This document shows positions 7,761 to 15,835 of a stretch of DNA of 64,000 nt, in pieces (the stretch's first letter is position 1; every line of letters begins with the position of its first letter). The position numbers and the translations under genes were made by a program. The notes under the pieces are model-generated. The model saw only the letters and a program-made list of their open reading frames with translations, was not told where the DNA came from and ran no database searches. Source of the stretch: Sutterella wadsworthensis (GTDB lineage Bacteria; Pseudomonadota; Gammaproteobacteria; Burkholderiales; Burkholderiaceae_F). The stretch spans positions 62,001 to 126,000 of the forward strand of contig NZ_QNRV01000001.1 of the NCBI RefSeq assembly GCF_003315195.1, given 5' to 3'.

Positions 7761-8519
7761 ATGAACAACGCTAGCGCACAGCAAAAGATTTTTCCGTTGG
7801 TGCCAGAACATGCCGCTTCCGACATGAGCGCTGTGCTCCACATGATCCCGGCTGAAAAGGCCGGGGTACTGCCGCCCTTGGGCGTCAAGCTCCCCGACGA
7901 TGTCGCGGCGAGTTTCCGCGGTACGCCTTTCGCCGACCTTTATGAGGAGGCGCTCAATCTCCTGAGAAGCCGCAACATCACGGCCGATGAGCTGCGCTAT
8001 CTTTCGCGTGCGCTCACGCAGCTGCTCGCCAAGCGGACGACAGGCGAAGCCGCAGCGGTGAGCCCGTTTTACATTCGTCAGGCTCGTCTTTCCGACGTTG
8101 ATGCCTTGGAGGGACTCGTCAAATATTGGGCCAAACAGGGCGAAAACCTTCCGCGCAAACGGGCAGACATCATCCGCAACATCGACTCGTTTGCCATTTG
8201 CGAACGTGACGGCCGTCTTGTCGGCTGTGCCAGTCTTTTCGTTTATGACTCGGGACTCGCTGAAATCCGTTCGCTCGGCGTTGCCCCCGACATTCAGCGT
8301 CAGGGACAAGGGCGTGCGATTGTTGAATATCTGCTCGAAAGAGCCCGCCGGCTCGATATCGACAAAGTTTTCGTGCTGACCCGCAACCCGAAATTCTTCG
8401 AACGCGTGGGTTTCTCGCTCACCAAAATCGACGCACTTCCTGAGAAGATCCTAAAGGACTGCGAGAATTGTCCCAAGCGCGCGCGGTGCGACGAGCTTGC
8501 CTACGAATACAATTTCTAA
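7761..8519 (+). CDS. Short ArgA-type N-acetylglutamate synthase (GNAT fold)
   Basis: Probable first enzyme of arginine biosynthesis, acetylating glutamate with acetyl-CoA. The C-terminal about 150 residues are a GNAT domain: FYIRQARLSDVDALEGLV, EIRSLGVAPDIQRQGQGRAI (acetyl-CoA-binding R-x-x-G-x-G/A loop) and FFERVGF, ending in a Cys cluster (DCENCPKRARCDELA) that I associate with ArgA-type acetyltransferases. Unlike classical ArgA it lacks the amino-acid-kinase domain; the first about 100 residues are instead a helical region I do not recognise. ATG at 7761 follows TGAGG by 7 nt; a TTG one codon earlier is less likely. It sits between argB and argD. A general acetyltransferase is the alternative. 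Confidence 0.78.
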   Translation: MNNASAQQKIFPLVPEHAASDMSAVLHMIPAEKAGVLPPLGVKLPDDVAASFRGTPFADLYEEALNLLRSRNITADELRYLSRALTQLLAKRTTGEAAAVSPFYIRQARLSDVDALEGLVKYWAKQGENLPRKRADIIRNIDSFAICERDGRLVGCASLFVYDSGLAEIRSLGVAPDIQRQGQGRAIVEYLLERARRLDIDKVFVLTRNPKFFERVGFSLTKIDALPEKILKDCENCPKRARCDELAYEYNF

Positions 8520-8606
8520 ACTTGCCTTAAGCGCGAAGAGCTTGACGGCGCTGCCGTCTGTAAGGCTCTGAGCCTGCAAAACCATTCAATCGCAAAGGAA
8601 TAAATC

Positions 8607-10340
8607 ATGACGCAGCCTACCCGCGCCGAATACGATCAGGTGATGATTCCCTGTTACAAGCCCGCTGATCTTGTGATGACGCACGGCAAAAAGTGCCGCC
8701 TCTATGATTCGCAGAACCGCAGCTATCTTGATTTCGGCGGCGGCATCGCCGTCAATAGCCTCGGCAACGCGCCAAAGATTGTGCGCAAGGCCCTGAAAGC
8801 ACAAAGCGCAAAGCTCTGCCACATCAGCAACGTCTTTACGAACGACGCTACGCTGAAACTGGCCAAGCGGCTCACTTCACTCACAGGATTTGACCGGGTG
8901 TTTTTTACAAACTCCGGCGCCGAATCCAATGAGGCTGCGCTCAAGCTCGCCCGCCGAACGGCTTTTGACGATTATGGCGAGCAGAAGGATGAAATCATCT
9001 CCTTCACGCACAGTTTCCACGGCCGCACGTTTTTCACGGTCTGTGTCGGCGGGCAGGATAAGTATTCTTCCGGCTTCGGCCCGCGTCCGGGTGCGATTAC
9101 CCATCTGCCTTTCAATGACATTGGTGCTTTTGAAAAGCAGATTTCTGACCGCACCTGTGCCGTGATTTTCGAACCGGTGCAGGGCGAGGGCGGCGTGCTG
9201 CCCGTGGACCCCGCGTTTGCCAAACGTGTGCGCGAACTTTGTGACAAGCACCATGCACTGCTCATCCTTGATGAAGTGCAGTCAGGATGCGCACGTTCGG
9301 GCACGTTCTTCGCCTATGAACAGATCGGCATTCGCCCCGATATCGTAACGACGGCGAAAGGTTTGGCCGGCGGCGTTCCTATCGGCTGCGTACTGACCAA
9401 CGACGCTGTTGCCAAGCATTTCAAACCCGGCACGCACGGATCGACCTTTGGCGGAAATGCATTGGCCTGCGCGGTCGGCAATGCGGTTCTGAAGCATATT
9501 TCTGCACCGGAATTCCTGGAAAAGGTCGTCAAGCACGGCGCCTTCATGAAGGCGTCGCTTGAAGCGCTCAACAAGGAACTGCATGTCTTTACGGAAGTCC
9601 GCGGCATGGGCCTGCTCATTGGCTGTGAACTGATTCCGCAGCTTCGTGCGCAGCTCGGCGACATTCAGAAGGCCGCGCTTAAAGCCGGGCTCATTATTCT
9701 GACGGCCGGCGGCACGACGATTCGTCTGTGCCCGCCGCTCATCATCAAGAAGCGTGAGATCACCGAGGGCGTGGCGATTCTGAAGTCGGTTCTGAAGGGA
9801 TTTCTCGCCAATCTGCCTAAGGCCGAGGAACCGGTGAAGGCAGTGAAGACTGGTTCACGAAAGACCAGAGCTTCTGCCAAGGAACCGGCAGTCAAGCAGG
9901 TTAAGCCCGCAGCGAAGACCCCGCAGACACGTAAAGCTCAGCCTGCAAAACCCGCTGCTGCAGCTCCGGCCAAAGCCGTTCCTGCTCAAGCGGCCAAGGC
10001 TGAGAAGCCTGCGGCACGAGCGGCGACGGTTTCCGCCAAGCAGCCTGCTGCCGAGCAGGCCAAGCCCGCCGTGAAGACGCCGCAAGTTCAGTCTCTTAAA
10101 CCTGCGGCTTCCCGCAAACCTGCTCCTGCCCAAGCTGTCAAGACAGCAGCGCCGGCAGCCGTGACGCCGAGAGTTCCGGCAAAGAAACCTGCTGTCGAGC
10201 CGGTTAAGTCCCCGGCGGCACCTGCTGCGGCAGGGACTGCAGCTGCTGCCGTTAAGGCGCCTCAGGCCGAAGCGGCGAAAGAGGTTAAACCTGCGGCTCC
10301 GTCAGCTGCTTCGGCAGTTCCGAGCAAGCCGGTTCTTTGA
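8607..10340 (+). CDS. argD: Acetylornithine aminotransferase with long Ala/Lys/Pro tail
   Basis: PLP-dependent class III aminotransferase acting on N-acetylornithine, and possibly succinyl-diaminopimelate, in arginine and lysine synthesis. Residues 1-404 cover the whole enzyme: NSGAESNEAALKLAR, SFHGRTFFTV, EPVQGEGGV, LDEVQSGCARSG, the PLP lysine in TTAKGLAGG (Lys251) and HGSTFGGNALACA. Normal ArgD proteins stop near 400 residues. Here a 172-residue extension (406-577) is almost only Ala, Lys, Pro, Val, Gln and Thr, with repeated KPAA, AKPA and VKTPQ words, like histone-H1-type or cell-wall linker tails. It is in frame up to the stop and precedes a strong terminator, so it is part of the gene. 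AAGGA lies about 7 nt before ATG; an 87-nt gap follows the acetyltransferase gene. Confidence 0.9.
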   Translation: MTQPTRAEYDQVMIPCYKPADLVMTHGKKCRLYDSQNRSYLDFGGGIAVNSLGNAPKIVRKALKAQSAKLCHISNVFTNDATLKLAKRLTSLTGFDRVFFTNSGAESNEAALKLARRTAFDDYGEQKDEIISFTHSFHGRTFFTVCVGGQDKYSSGFGPRPGAITHLPFNDIGAFEKQISDRTCAVIFEPVQGEGGVLPVDPAFAKRVRELCDKHHALLILDEVQSGCARSGTFFAYEQIGIRPDIVTTAKGLAGGVPIGCVLTNDAVAKHFKPGTHGSTFGGNALACAVGNAVLKHISAPEFLEKVVKHGAFMKASLEALNKELHVFTEVRGMGLLIGCELIPQLRAQLGDIQKAALKAGLIILTAGGTTIRLCPPLIIKKREITEGVAILKSVLKGFLANLPKAEEPVKAVKTGSRKTRASAKEPAVKQVKPAAKTPQTRKAQPAKPAAAAPAKAVPAQAAKAEKPAARAATVSAKQPAAEQAKPAVKTPQVQSLKPAASRKPAPAQAVKTAAPAAVTPRVPAKKPAVEPVKSPAAPAAAGTAAAAVKAPQAEAAKEVKPAAPSAASAVPSKPVL

Positions 10341-10402
10341 GCCGCCGGCAGCTCAGCCCAATAGGGCGTCGAGCTGCCGATGCAATCTTTTAATGTTTCA
10401 TG

Positions 10403-10444
10403 GCGATGCCGCTGCGGGAAACTGCAGCGGCATCGCTCTTCTTT
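10403..10444 (+). terminator. Strong intrinsic terminator after argD
   Basis: A perfect 13-bp stem, GCGATGCCGCTGC (10403-10415) with GCAGCGGCATCGC (10424-10436), has an 8-nt loop and is followed by TCTTCTTT. A second hairpin, GGCAGCTC (10347-10354) with GAGCTGCC (10371-10378), directly follows the argD stop. From 10445 to 10629 I see no gene; a TAGAAT at 10565-10570 could be a -10 for the LysR gene. Confidence 0.85.
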
Positions 10445-10629
10445 AGATGCATTCCCGTCAGTGGTCCGCAGCTGCCGCCTCGATGAATCGCAAATCTTCG
10501 CGATGCTTTTGCACGATTTCAAAGGCCGCCGTTTGGCTTGCAGACAGAGATTTGACGCATTCGGTAGAATCGTCTTAAGTGATTTTGAGAGGCGCAGGTT
10601 TTTGAAAGACCTGCGTTTGCAGGATTCTT

Positions 10630-11565
10630 TTGCCCGCAACAACGGTGAACAGATTGCTTCCGATTACCCTTCGCCAGCTTCAGGTCTTCTTAGCCATTGC
10701 CAAAACAGAAAGCATTGGTCTTGCCGCCGAGTCGCTCACGATGAGCAAAAGCGCCGTTTCGCAGGCGCTTTCCGAGCTTGAAACGCGTCTTGGCGTTCAG
10801 CTCTTTGACCGCAATCGAGGGCGGATTTTTTTAACGGCTGAAGGCCGCCGCATGATGCCTCAGGCCGACGAGATGCTTCATCGAGCGGAAGACATTGCTG
10901 ATCTGTTTCGCCGCGGCCATGAGCCTTGTCCGTTTCGCGTGGGCTGCACGCGGACCATCGGCACATTCATGCTCGCCGATCTTTTGAAGTCTTTTCGGGA
11001 TGCTGCCGGATGGATGCCGGCTACTGAAATCGCCAATACTTCAAGGATCGCTGCGAAACTCTCTTCCTTTGAGCTCGACATAGCGCTGATTGAAGGTCCT
11101 GTGACCAACAACGACTTGGTGACCTTTCCCTGGATGGCCGATGAAATGGTCGTGGTAGCTCCGAAAGATCATCCGCTCACGGGCCGTCCGGTGAGCTATG
11201 AGGAGCTTGAGCGTGCTTCTTGGCTCCTGCGCGAAGAAGGCTCCTCCACCCGAGACTTTTTTGAAACGCAGCTCCATCAGCGGCTTTCCAGAGTCAATGT
11301 CTCGGCTGAGCTCAACAGCTTTGATGCAATTCTTCGTTCCGTTCGCATTGGGCTCGGCATCACCTACATGTCTAAACGCGTGTTGACCGACCCCATCTTC
11401 GGCCGTTTCCTTGCCCGCGTTGAGATTCCCGACCGTTGGATGCGGCAGCTGACCTTCTGTCATGAACGCGGCAAATACCTTTCTGTCGATATGCTCGAGT
11501 GGGTTGAGCATTGCCGCAACTATGCACGGATGCTTGAACGCCGCGAGGCAGACGCGCTGCGCTGA
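10630..11565 (+). CDS. LysR-family transcriptional regulator
   Basis: DNA-binding regulator of 306-311 residues with an N-terminal winged helix-turn-helix (TLRQLQVFLAIAKTESIGLA, then MSKSAVSQALSELETRLGVQLFDR) and a periplasmic-binding-like effector domain (about 95-300: FRVGCTRTIGTFML through GLGITYMSKRVL). The start is uncertain: TTG at 10630 has AGGA 5 nt upstream, while GTG at 10645 gives a more usual short lead into the helix. The effector is unknown. It is convergent with the aldehyde dehydrogenase and shares a bidirectional terminator with it, so it is not co-transcribed with that gene; regulation of the dehydrogenase would be a guess. Confidence 0.9.
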   Translation: MPATTVNRLLPITLRQLQVFLAIAKTESIGLAAESLTMSKSAVSQALSELETRLGVQLFDRNRGRIFLTAEGRRMMPQADEMLHRAEDIADLFRRGHEPCPFRVGCTRTIGTFMLADLLKSFRDAAGWMPATEIANTSRIAAKLSSFELDIALIEGPVTNNDLVTFPWMADEMVVVAPKDHPLTGRPVSYEELERASWLLREEGSSTRDFFETQLHQRLSRVNVSAELNSFDAILRSVRIGLGITYMSKRVLTDPIFGRFLARVEIPDRWMRQLTFCHERGKYLSVDMLEWVEHCRNYARMLERREADALR

Positions 11566-11620
11566 AAAAACGGTCATTGATCGGCACGCGGTTCCCGCCG
11601 CAGCACTATCGCAGTGCAGC

Positions 11621-11664
11621 AAAAAAACGGCTTCCCCAGTTGATTAACCGGGAAAGCCGTTTTG
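11621..11664. terminator. Bidirectional terminator between LysR and aldehyde dehydrogenase genes
   Basis: An A-rich left arm (AAAACGGCTTCCC from 11624) pairs with GGGAAAGCCGTTTT (11650-11663), with one mismatch. A-tract and T-tract flank it, so it can stop transcription from both convergent genes. Confidence 0.8.
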
Positions 11665-11688
11665 AGTGTCAGCGTCTAAGCTTATGAA

Positions 11689-13164
11689 TTAGAAGAAGCC
11701 GCGCTTTTGTTCTGAAAGACTGATATACAGGTTTTTCATCTGGCTGTAGTGTTCGAGAATGACCTTATGCGTCTCGCGGCCGATGCCGGACTTCTTGTAG
11801 CCGCCAAAGGGCGAGTGCGCCGGCAGCTCGTTATACGTGTTGATCCACATGCGGCCCGTCTGGACGCCGCGGGCGACACGGAAGGCGCGGTTGATGTCAC
11901 GGGTCCAGACAGCACCGCCAAGACCGTATTCAGAGTCATTGGCGAGTTTGAGAACCTCAGCTTCATCCTTGAACTTGATCACGCAGGCGACCGGCCCGAA
12001 GATTTCCTGCTGGCAGACATTCATCTGATTTTCGCAGTCAACGAGCAGCGTAGGCTGCATGAAAGCACCCTTTTCACAGCCGGGAACGACGGCGCGTTCA
12101 CCGCCGGCGAGCACCTTGGCACCTTCCTTCTTGGCTTCTTCGACCCAGCCGAGAATCTTCTGGAGCTGACGCTCGTTAATCTGCGAACCCATCTGAGTGT
12201 CTTTGCAAAGCGGATTGCCGACCTTTACCTTCTTGAAGGCCTCAGCCAGTTTGGCGACGAATTCGTCGTAGATCCCTTCCTGCACGAAGATGCGCGAACC
12301 CGCACAGCAAACCTGCCCCTGATTGAAGAGAATGCCGATCTGAGCGCCTTCAATGGCCTTATCCTGCTGGCAGTCATCAAAGTAGATGTTGGCGGATTTG
12401 CCGCCGAGTTCCAGCGTAGCCGGAATGAGGCGCTTGGCAGCGGCTTCGGCCACGTCGTAACCGACTTCGGTAGAACCCGTAAAGGCAAGCTTCGCAAAGC
12501 CCGGATGATCAAGCATGGCCTGACCGGTCTGCGCACCGCGTCCGCTGATGATGTTGACGACGCCGGGCGGGAGGAACTCATTGAGGATTTCGCCGAGCAC
12601 ATTGAGCGACAACGGCGTTGTCGAGGAGCTCTTGATCACCACTGCATTGCCGGCAGCAATGGCCGGAGCAATCTTCCAGGCGCCCATCAGGAGCGGGAAG
12701 TTCCACGGCACAATCTGACCGACCACGCCGATCGGCTCGCGAAGAATGATGGAGAGCGTGTTTTCGTCAATCATCGTTGCTTCGCCTTCATCGGCGCGGA
12801 TGCAGCCGGCGAAGTAGCGGAAATGATCCGACGAAAGCGGTACGTCGACCAACGTGGTTTCACGGATGGGCTTGCCGTTGTCGAGCGTTTCAACCGTGGC
12901 GAGCTCAAGTGCGCGTTCATCAATGCGGTCGGCAATCTTGAGGAGGATGTTGGCACGTTCGGCCGGCGACTTGGCCGCCCAGGCGGGCTGAGCTGCTGCG
13001 GCTGCCTTGACGGCGCGATCCACATCCTTGGCCGAAGCGTTTGCACAAAGTGCAAGCAGTTCGCCGGTAGCGGGGTTGTGGGTTTCAAATGTTGCGTCAT
13101 TTTCTGCGTCAACCCATTCGCCGTTAATCAGAAGTCCATAGCGGTCCTTTAGGTATTGCGTCAT
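11689..13164 (-). CDS. NAD(P)-dependent aldehyde dehydrogenase
   Basis: Oxidises aldehydes to acids; 491 residues, normal for the family. Catalytic residues are all present: Asn in PWNFPL (154), Glu in LELGGKS (252) and the Cys in NQGQVCCAG (286). The nucleotide loop FTGSTEVG is at 228-235, and the C-terminal SPFGGYKKSGIGRE is typical. Closest in character to the AldB/ExaC-type acetaldehyde dehydrogenases. The frame stays open to 13296, but ATG at 13164 has a clear AAGGAG 7 nt upstream and begins with the usual LINGEWVDA strand. No partner alcohol dehydrogenase is adjacent. Substrate is inferred only. Confidence 0.92.
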   Translation of the reverse strand: MTQYLKDRYGLLINGEWVDAENDATFETHNPATGELLALCANASAKDVDRAVKAAAAAQPAWAAKSPAERANILLKIADRIDERALELATVETLDNGKPIRETTLVDVPLSSDHFRYFAGCIRADEGEATMIDENTLSIILREPIGVVGQIVPWNFPLLMGAWKIAPAIAAGNAVVIKSSSTTPLSLNVLGEILNEFLPPGVVNIISGRGAQTGQAMLDHPGFAKLAFTGSTEVGYDVAEAAAKRLIPATLELGGKSANIYFDDCQQDKAIEGAQIGILFNQGQVCCAGSRIFVQEGIYDEFVAKLAEAFKKVKVGNPLCKDTQMGSQINERQLQKILGWVEEAKKEGAKVLAGGERAVVPGCEKGAFMQPTLLVDCENQMNVCQQEIFGPVACVIKFKDEAEVLKLANDSEYGLGGAVWTRDINRAFRVARGVQTGRMWINTYNELPAHSPFGGYKKSGIGRETHKVILEHYSQMKNLYISLSEQKRGFF

Positions 13165-13528
13165 AAAAACTCCTTTCCAAATCTGTTGCGCTGTCGCCGC
13201 TTTCTGCCCGGGAGAGCGGCTGCTCATTGAATCGCCGGGCGTCTGCGGCATCGCTTTGAATTCAGAATAGGCGCAGGAATTTGCGCTTGTCATCAACCAT
13301 TGGACGGAGTGTGCGGAGCAAATGAAGTACGCAGATTGGACTAGGGATATCTTGCAGATGCGTCGTTGCCAGCCGGAGGAGGGCGCCTCAAGCTTGTGGA
13401 CGAGCGAAAGTATGAAGTTCGCAGAAAGGAGCTGCTCCGCATCGTCATCTAAACAATGGGATCGATATGGAAAACCCTATCAGTATCAAGTGATTTCAGG
13501 CGGCTTCAAGATGTGACTGGGAAAACAG
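13165..13528. other. Intergenic region without a recognisable gene
   Basis: This stretch upstream of the aldehyde dehydrogenase must hold its promoter, but I could not pick a convincing -35/-10 pair. A 64-codon frame at 13322-13516 has no ribosome-binding site and no recognisable composition, so it is not called. Confidence 0.5.
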
Positions 13529-13563
13529 AATGCCGATGAACTTAAGCAGCATCCATCGGCATT
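13529..13563 (-). terminator. Terminator of the polyene-like operon
   Basis: A perfect 10-bp stem, AATGCCGATG (13529-13538) with CATCGGCATT (13554-13563). On the minus strand it is followed by CTGTTTT. It lies 41 nt beyond the stop of the methyltransferase gene. Confidence 0.7.
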
Positions 13564-13603
13564 CAAATTGCAGATCCGCGGGCGATCGGTTCCGAATCGG
13601 TCG

Positions 13604-14683
13604 TTAAGCCTCAAGCAAAAAGAGCGTATGCGAAACGCCCATGTTGGGCTTTTCCTCAATGATGCGGAATCCCGTCTTTTTGAAAAGTTCTCGAAGTTCG
13701 GCGCCGTGGAAGAACCGGCTTACCCCGTTGGCCAGCACGGTGAAGTAAAGGCTCGAAGCTGCCAGTGAAAGCGCTGCCGCCTGATGACGCTGCTCATCAG
13801 TGAGTGGTTCAAGCACACAGAGTTTGGCGCCGGGTTTCATTGCGCGGCGGGTACGTTCAAGGATGGAGGCCGCCTCATCCAGGCTGAAGCAGTCAAGGAA
13901 TTGACTCATCCAGAAGAGATCAACGTCTTCCATGCCGGTCAGTTCCTCAGATGTGAGCCAGTCAATGGCATGACCCGAAAGACGGTGCTGCACGCTGCTG
14001 AGTTCAGAGCGCTCCGGGATCGCATTTACTTCCACGGGGAGGTCGACAAGCACGGCAGTCGAATCGGGGAAGGCTTCCAGGAACATCTTGGTGAAGCGTC
14101 CCGTATTGCCGCCGATATCGGCTATGCGTGCAGGCGTCTGAGGGGCCCAGAATTCGCGAATGGCTTCGATCGCAGCGGCGTAGGCTCGGTCGCTGTGATA
14201 ATGGTCGAACCGGAACCAAGAGCGCTGCGCCATGGCAGGGAGTTCCGGCAGGTGCGGATAGATGGTCTTCCAGGAGGGGTTAAAAGCGGCAAGACCCGCG
14301 GGTTTGCCTTCCTTCAGGGCCTCTTCAGTGCGGTCGAGTCCCGGCCAGCAGGTATCGGCAGTGAAGAAGAAATTGGCGCGGGTCATTTCGTCGTAGATGA
14401 GCAGATCTCCGACCGGGGTCGTCTTCCAGCCGCGCAGACCTTCATTCGGTGCCGGTTCCAGAATGCCGGCAGTGGCGAGAATGTCGATTAAAACACCGGC
14501 CGCGTAAGGTGTGAGGCCGGATGCAGCAGCGGCTCCGGCGACGTTTTGCCCGGGGCTGCGGCTCAGCGTCTCGAGGAGGCCCGTACGAAGCGCGGCCGCC
14601 GCTGCCTGAAAGATGAAAGGCGAAAAGGCGATGAACTGTGCGCGTTCAAGCTGAGCGAGGAAATTCGAACGGCTGCGGGACAT
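13604..14683 (-). CDS. SAM-dependent O-methyltransferase of the polyene-like operon
   Basis: Class I methyltransferase of 359 residues. The N-terminal half is a helical dimerisation region (FLAQLERAQFIAFSPFIFQA), as in plant-type and polyketide O-methyltransferases. The SAM site is IADIGGNTGRFTKMFL (about 190-205), followed by VLVDLP and DLFWMSQFLDCF, with a C-terminal GFRIIEEKPNMGVSHTLFLLEA. Methyltransferases of this kind methylate the aryl head in aryl polyene clusters, which fits the neighbours. ATG at 14683 has AAGG 7 nt upstream; the frame is also open to a GTG at 14740 that overlaps the stop of the upstream gene. It is the last gene of the operon. Substrate is inferred from context. 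Confidence 0.8.
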   Translation of the reverse strand: MSRSRSNFLAQLERAQFIAFSPFIFQAAAAALRTGLLETLSRSPGQNVAGAAAASGLTPYAAGVLIDILATAGILEPAPNEGLRGWKTTPVGDLLIYDEMTRANFFFTADTCWPGLDRTEEALKEGKPAGLAAFNPSWKTIYPHLPELPAMAQRSWFRFDHYHSDRAYAAAIEAIREFWAPQTPARIADIGGNTGRFTKMFLEAFPDSTAVLVDLPVEVNAIPERSELSSVQHRLSGHAIDWLTSEELTGMEDVDLFWMSQFLDCFSLDEAASILERTRRAMKPGAKLCVLEPLTDEQRHQAAALSLAASSLYFTVLANGVSRFFHGAELRELFKKTGFRIIEEKPNMGVSHTLFLLEA

Positions 14684-14736
14684 AAAGAAACCTTGAGGGA
14701 AAAAAGAGTGATGTGGGCGTATTGGTTTTTGAAGCG

Positions 14737-15786
14737 TCACACATAGGCATGACGATGAGCGGTGAGTTCAACCAGAAGCGCCTCGGGCGTGAGATCAAGC
14801 CACTCGAGCGCATGCGGAGCGTCGGCCGGTCCGCCGCCGAGCAGCGTCAAAAGACCCGCCGGCGTACGCACAAAGCGCTGCGCTACGGCAGAACCATCAG
14901 GAGCGCGAGTACGGAGTACGTCTTCCCAAAAAAGCTCCACTTCGCGGGCACGGGCATATTTCTTCAGCACTTCGTCGGTCAGCGGAGAATCATTGGCGGG
15001 CTCTCGATCGTCGCCGTTCATTTTTTGAGCACTTTCAAAAATGCCCCAGGCAGCAAGGAAAGCTTCCTGAGCGCGCGTCAGGTTGACGGCTGATGCAGCG
15101 GCAATCGTGCGGGCGAAACGCGCCCCGAAAGCAAATTCTGCGAGGCTCACCAGACGCTTCGTTTGCTGCGCGCGGGTTGGCTGCTCCAGGTCGATCCCCA
15201 TTGCCCGTCGAGAAAGACTTACTGCAACGCAGCCGTCCGTATGAGCCACCGCAAAACGGCCGACGGAAACACCGGAAAAATCGGTGAGCTGAGGGCCTTC
15301 AGGCGGCTGTTCGCGCAGATGATAGGGTGACTGTCCGGCATGCGAGGCAAGGTTGGCAAGACGCTGTGCAAGGAGGCGGCCGAACAGACTCTGCAGGCGC
15401 CGTGCAGGATGCGTGAACCGAATGAGCCGGTGCTGTGTTTCCTCTGGCAGGAGCGCCGTCAAAGCACGCTCGAGGTCCGGACCAAGCGTGTCGGGAATGG
15501 CCATGACGGTTGCTGCCCAGCCGGCCGGAACAGAGGGTTCAGCACTGATGTCTGAATCATTTTCCAGCTCGGCATCTTCGAAGTCGGCAAAATCTTCAAA
15601 ACTCGGGGTAAAGAGATGCGCGAGCACAGCCTCTAAGGCTGAGCGATTGTCAAAGAGCGCTTGCGTAAAGCAAAGCGGCTGCAGCGCCTGAAGCGCTGAG
15701 GACGGGTCAGGCGAAGAGCGGTCTTCTTGCGGCGGAGCCGGCCAGGGATCTGTCGATTCGTGTGCGTTCGGCATAAGACTATGCAA
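14737..15786 (-). CDS. 4'-phosphopantetheinyl-transferase-like protein, atypical
   Basis: Probable member of the enzyme family that loads the pantetheine arm onto carrier proteins. In its 349 residues the Sfp-type landmarks appear in order: an R-x-x-x-x-F-x-R-x-L helix (RRLQSLFGRLLAQRL, about 128-142), VAVSLSRRAMGIDLEQP (about 187-203, matching the metal-binding G-I-D-x-E), and FLAAWGIFESAQK (about 236-248). The last usually reads W-x-x-K-E-x-x-x-K; here the first Lys is Phe while Glu is kept. The first about 120 residues are acidic and Pro/Ser-rich and unknown to me. It lies between a ketosynthase and the methyltransferase, and overlaps the latter's upstream GTG. It may be active, altered, or a structural relic. 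Confidence 0.6.
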   Translation of the reverse strand: MHSLMPNAHESTDPWPAPPQEDRSSPDPSSALQALQPLCFTQALFDNRSALEAVLAHLFTPSFEDFADFEDAELENDSDISAEPSVPAGWAATVMAIPDTLGPDLERALTALLPEETQHRLIRFTHPARRLQSLFGRLLAQRLANLASHAGQSPYHLREQPPEGPQLTDFSGVSVGRFAVAHTDGCVAVSLSRRAMGIDLEQPTRAQQTKRLVSLAEFAFGARFARTIAAASAVNLTRAQEAFLAAWGIFESAQKMNGDDREPANDSPLTDEVLKKYARAREVELFWEDVLRTRAPDGSAVAQRFVRTPAGLLTLLGGGPADAPHALEWLDLTPEALLVELTAHRHAYV

Positions 15787-15835
15787 TGCGTTGCGGTCGT
15801 GTATTCAAAATGAAGAGCGGACTAAAAGAATGCAT

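Noticed and set aside
9822-10340. C-terminal tail of ArgD as a separate gene or frameshift artefact
   Set aside because: Frame is continuous with the enzyme, has no internal start with a ribosome-binding site, and ends just before a strong terminator.
11749-13152. 467-codon plus-strand frame opposite the aldehyde dehydrogenase
   Set aside because: Antisense shadow of an unmistakable aldehyde dehydrogenase with all catalytic residues.
13322-13516. 64-codon frame between the aldehyde dehydrogenase and the methyltransferase
   Set aside because: No ribosome-binding site, no recognisable motif, and it lies in the promoter region of the dehydrogenase.
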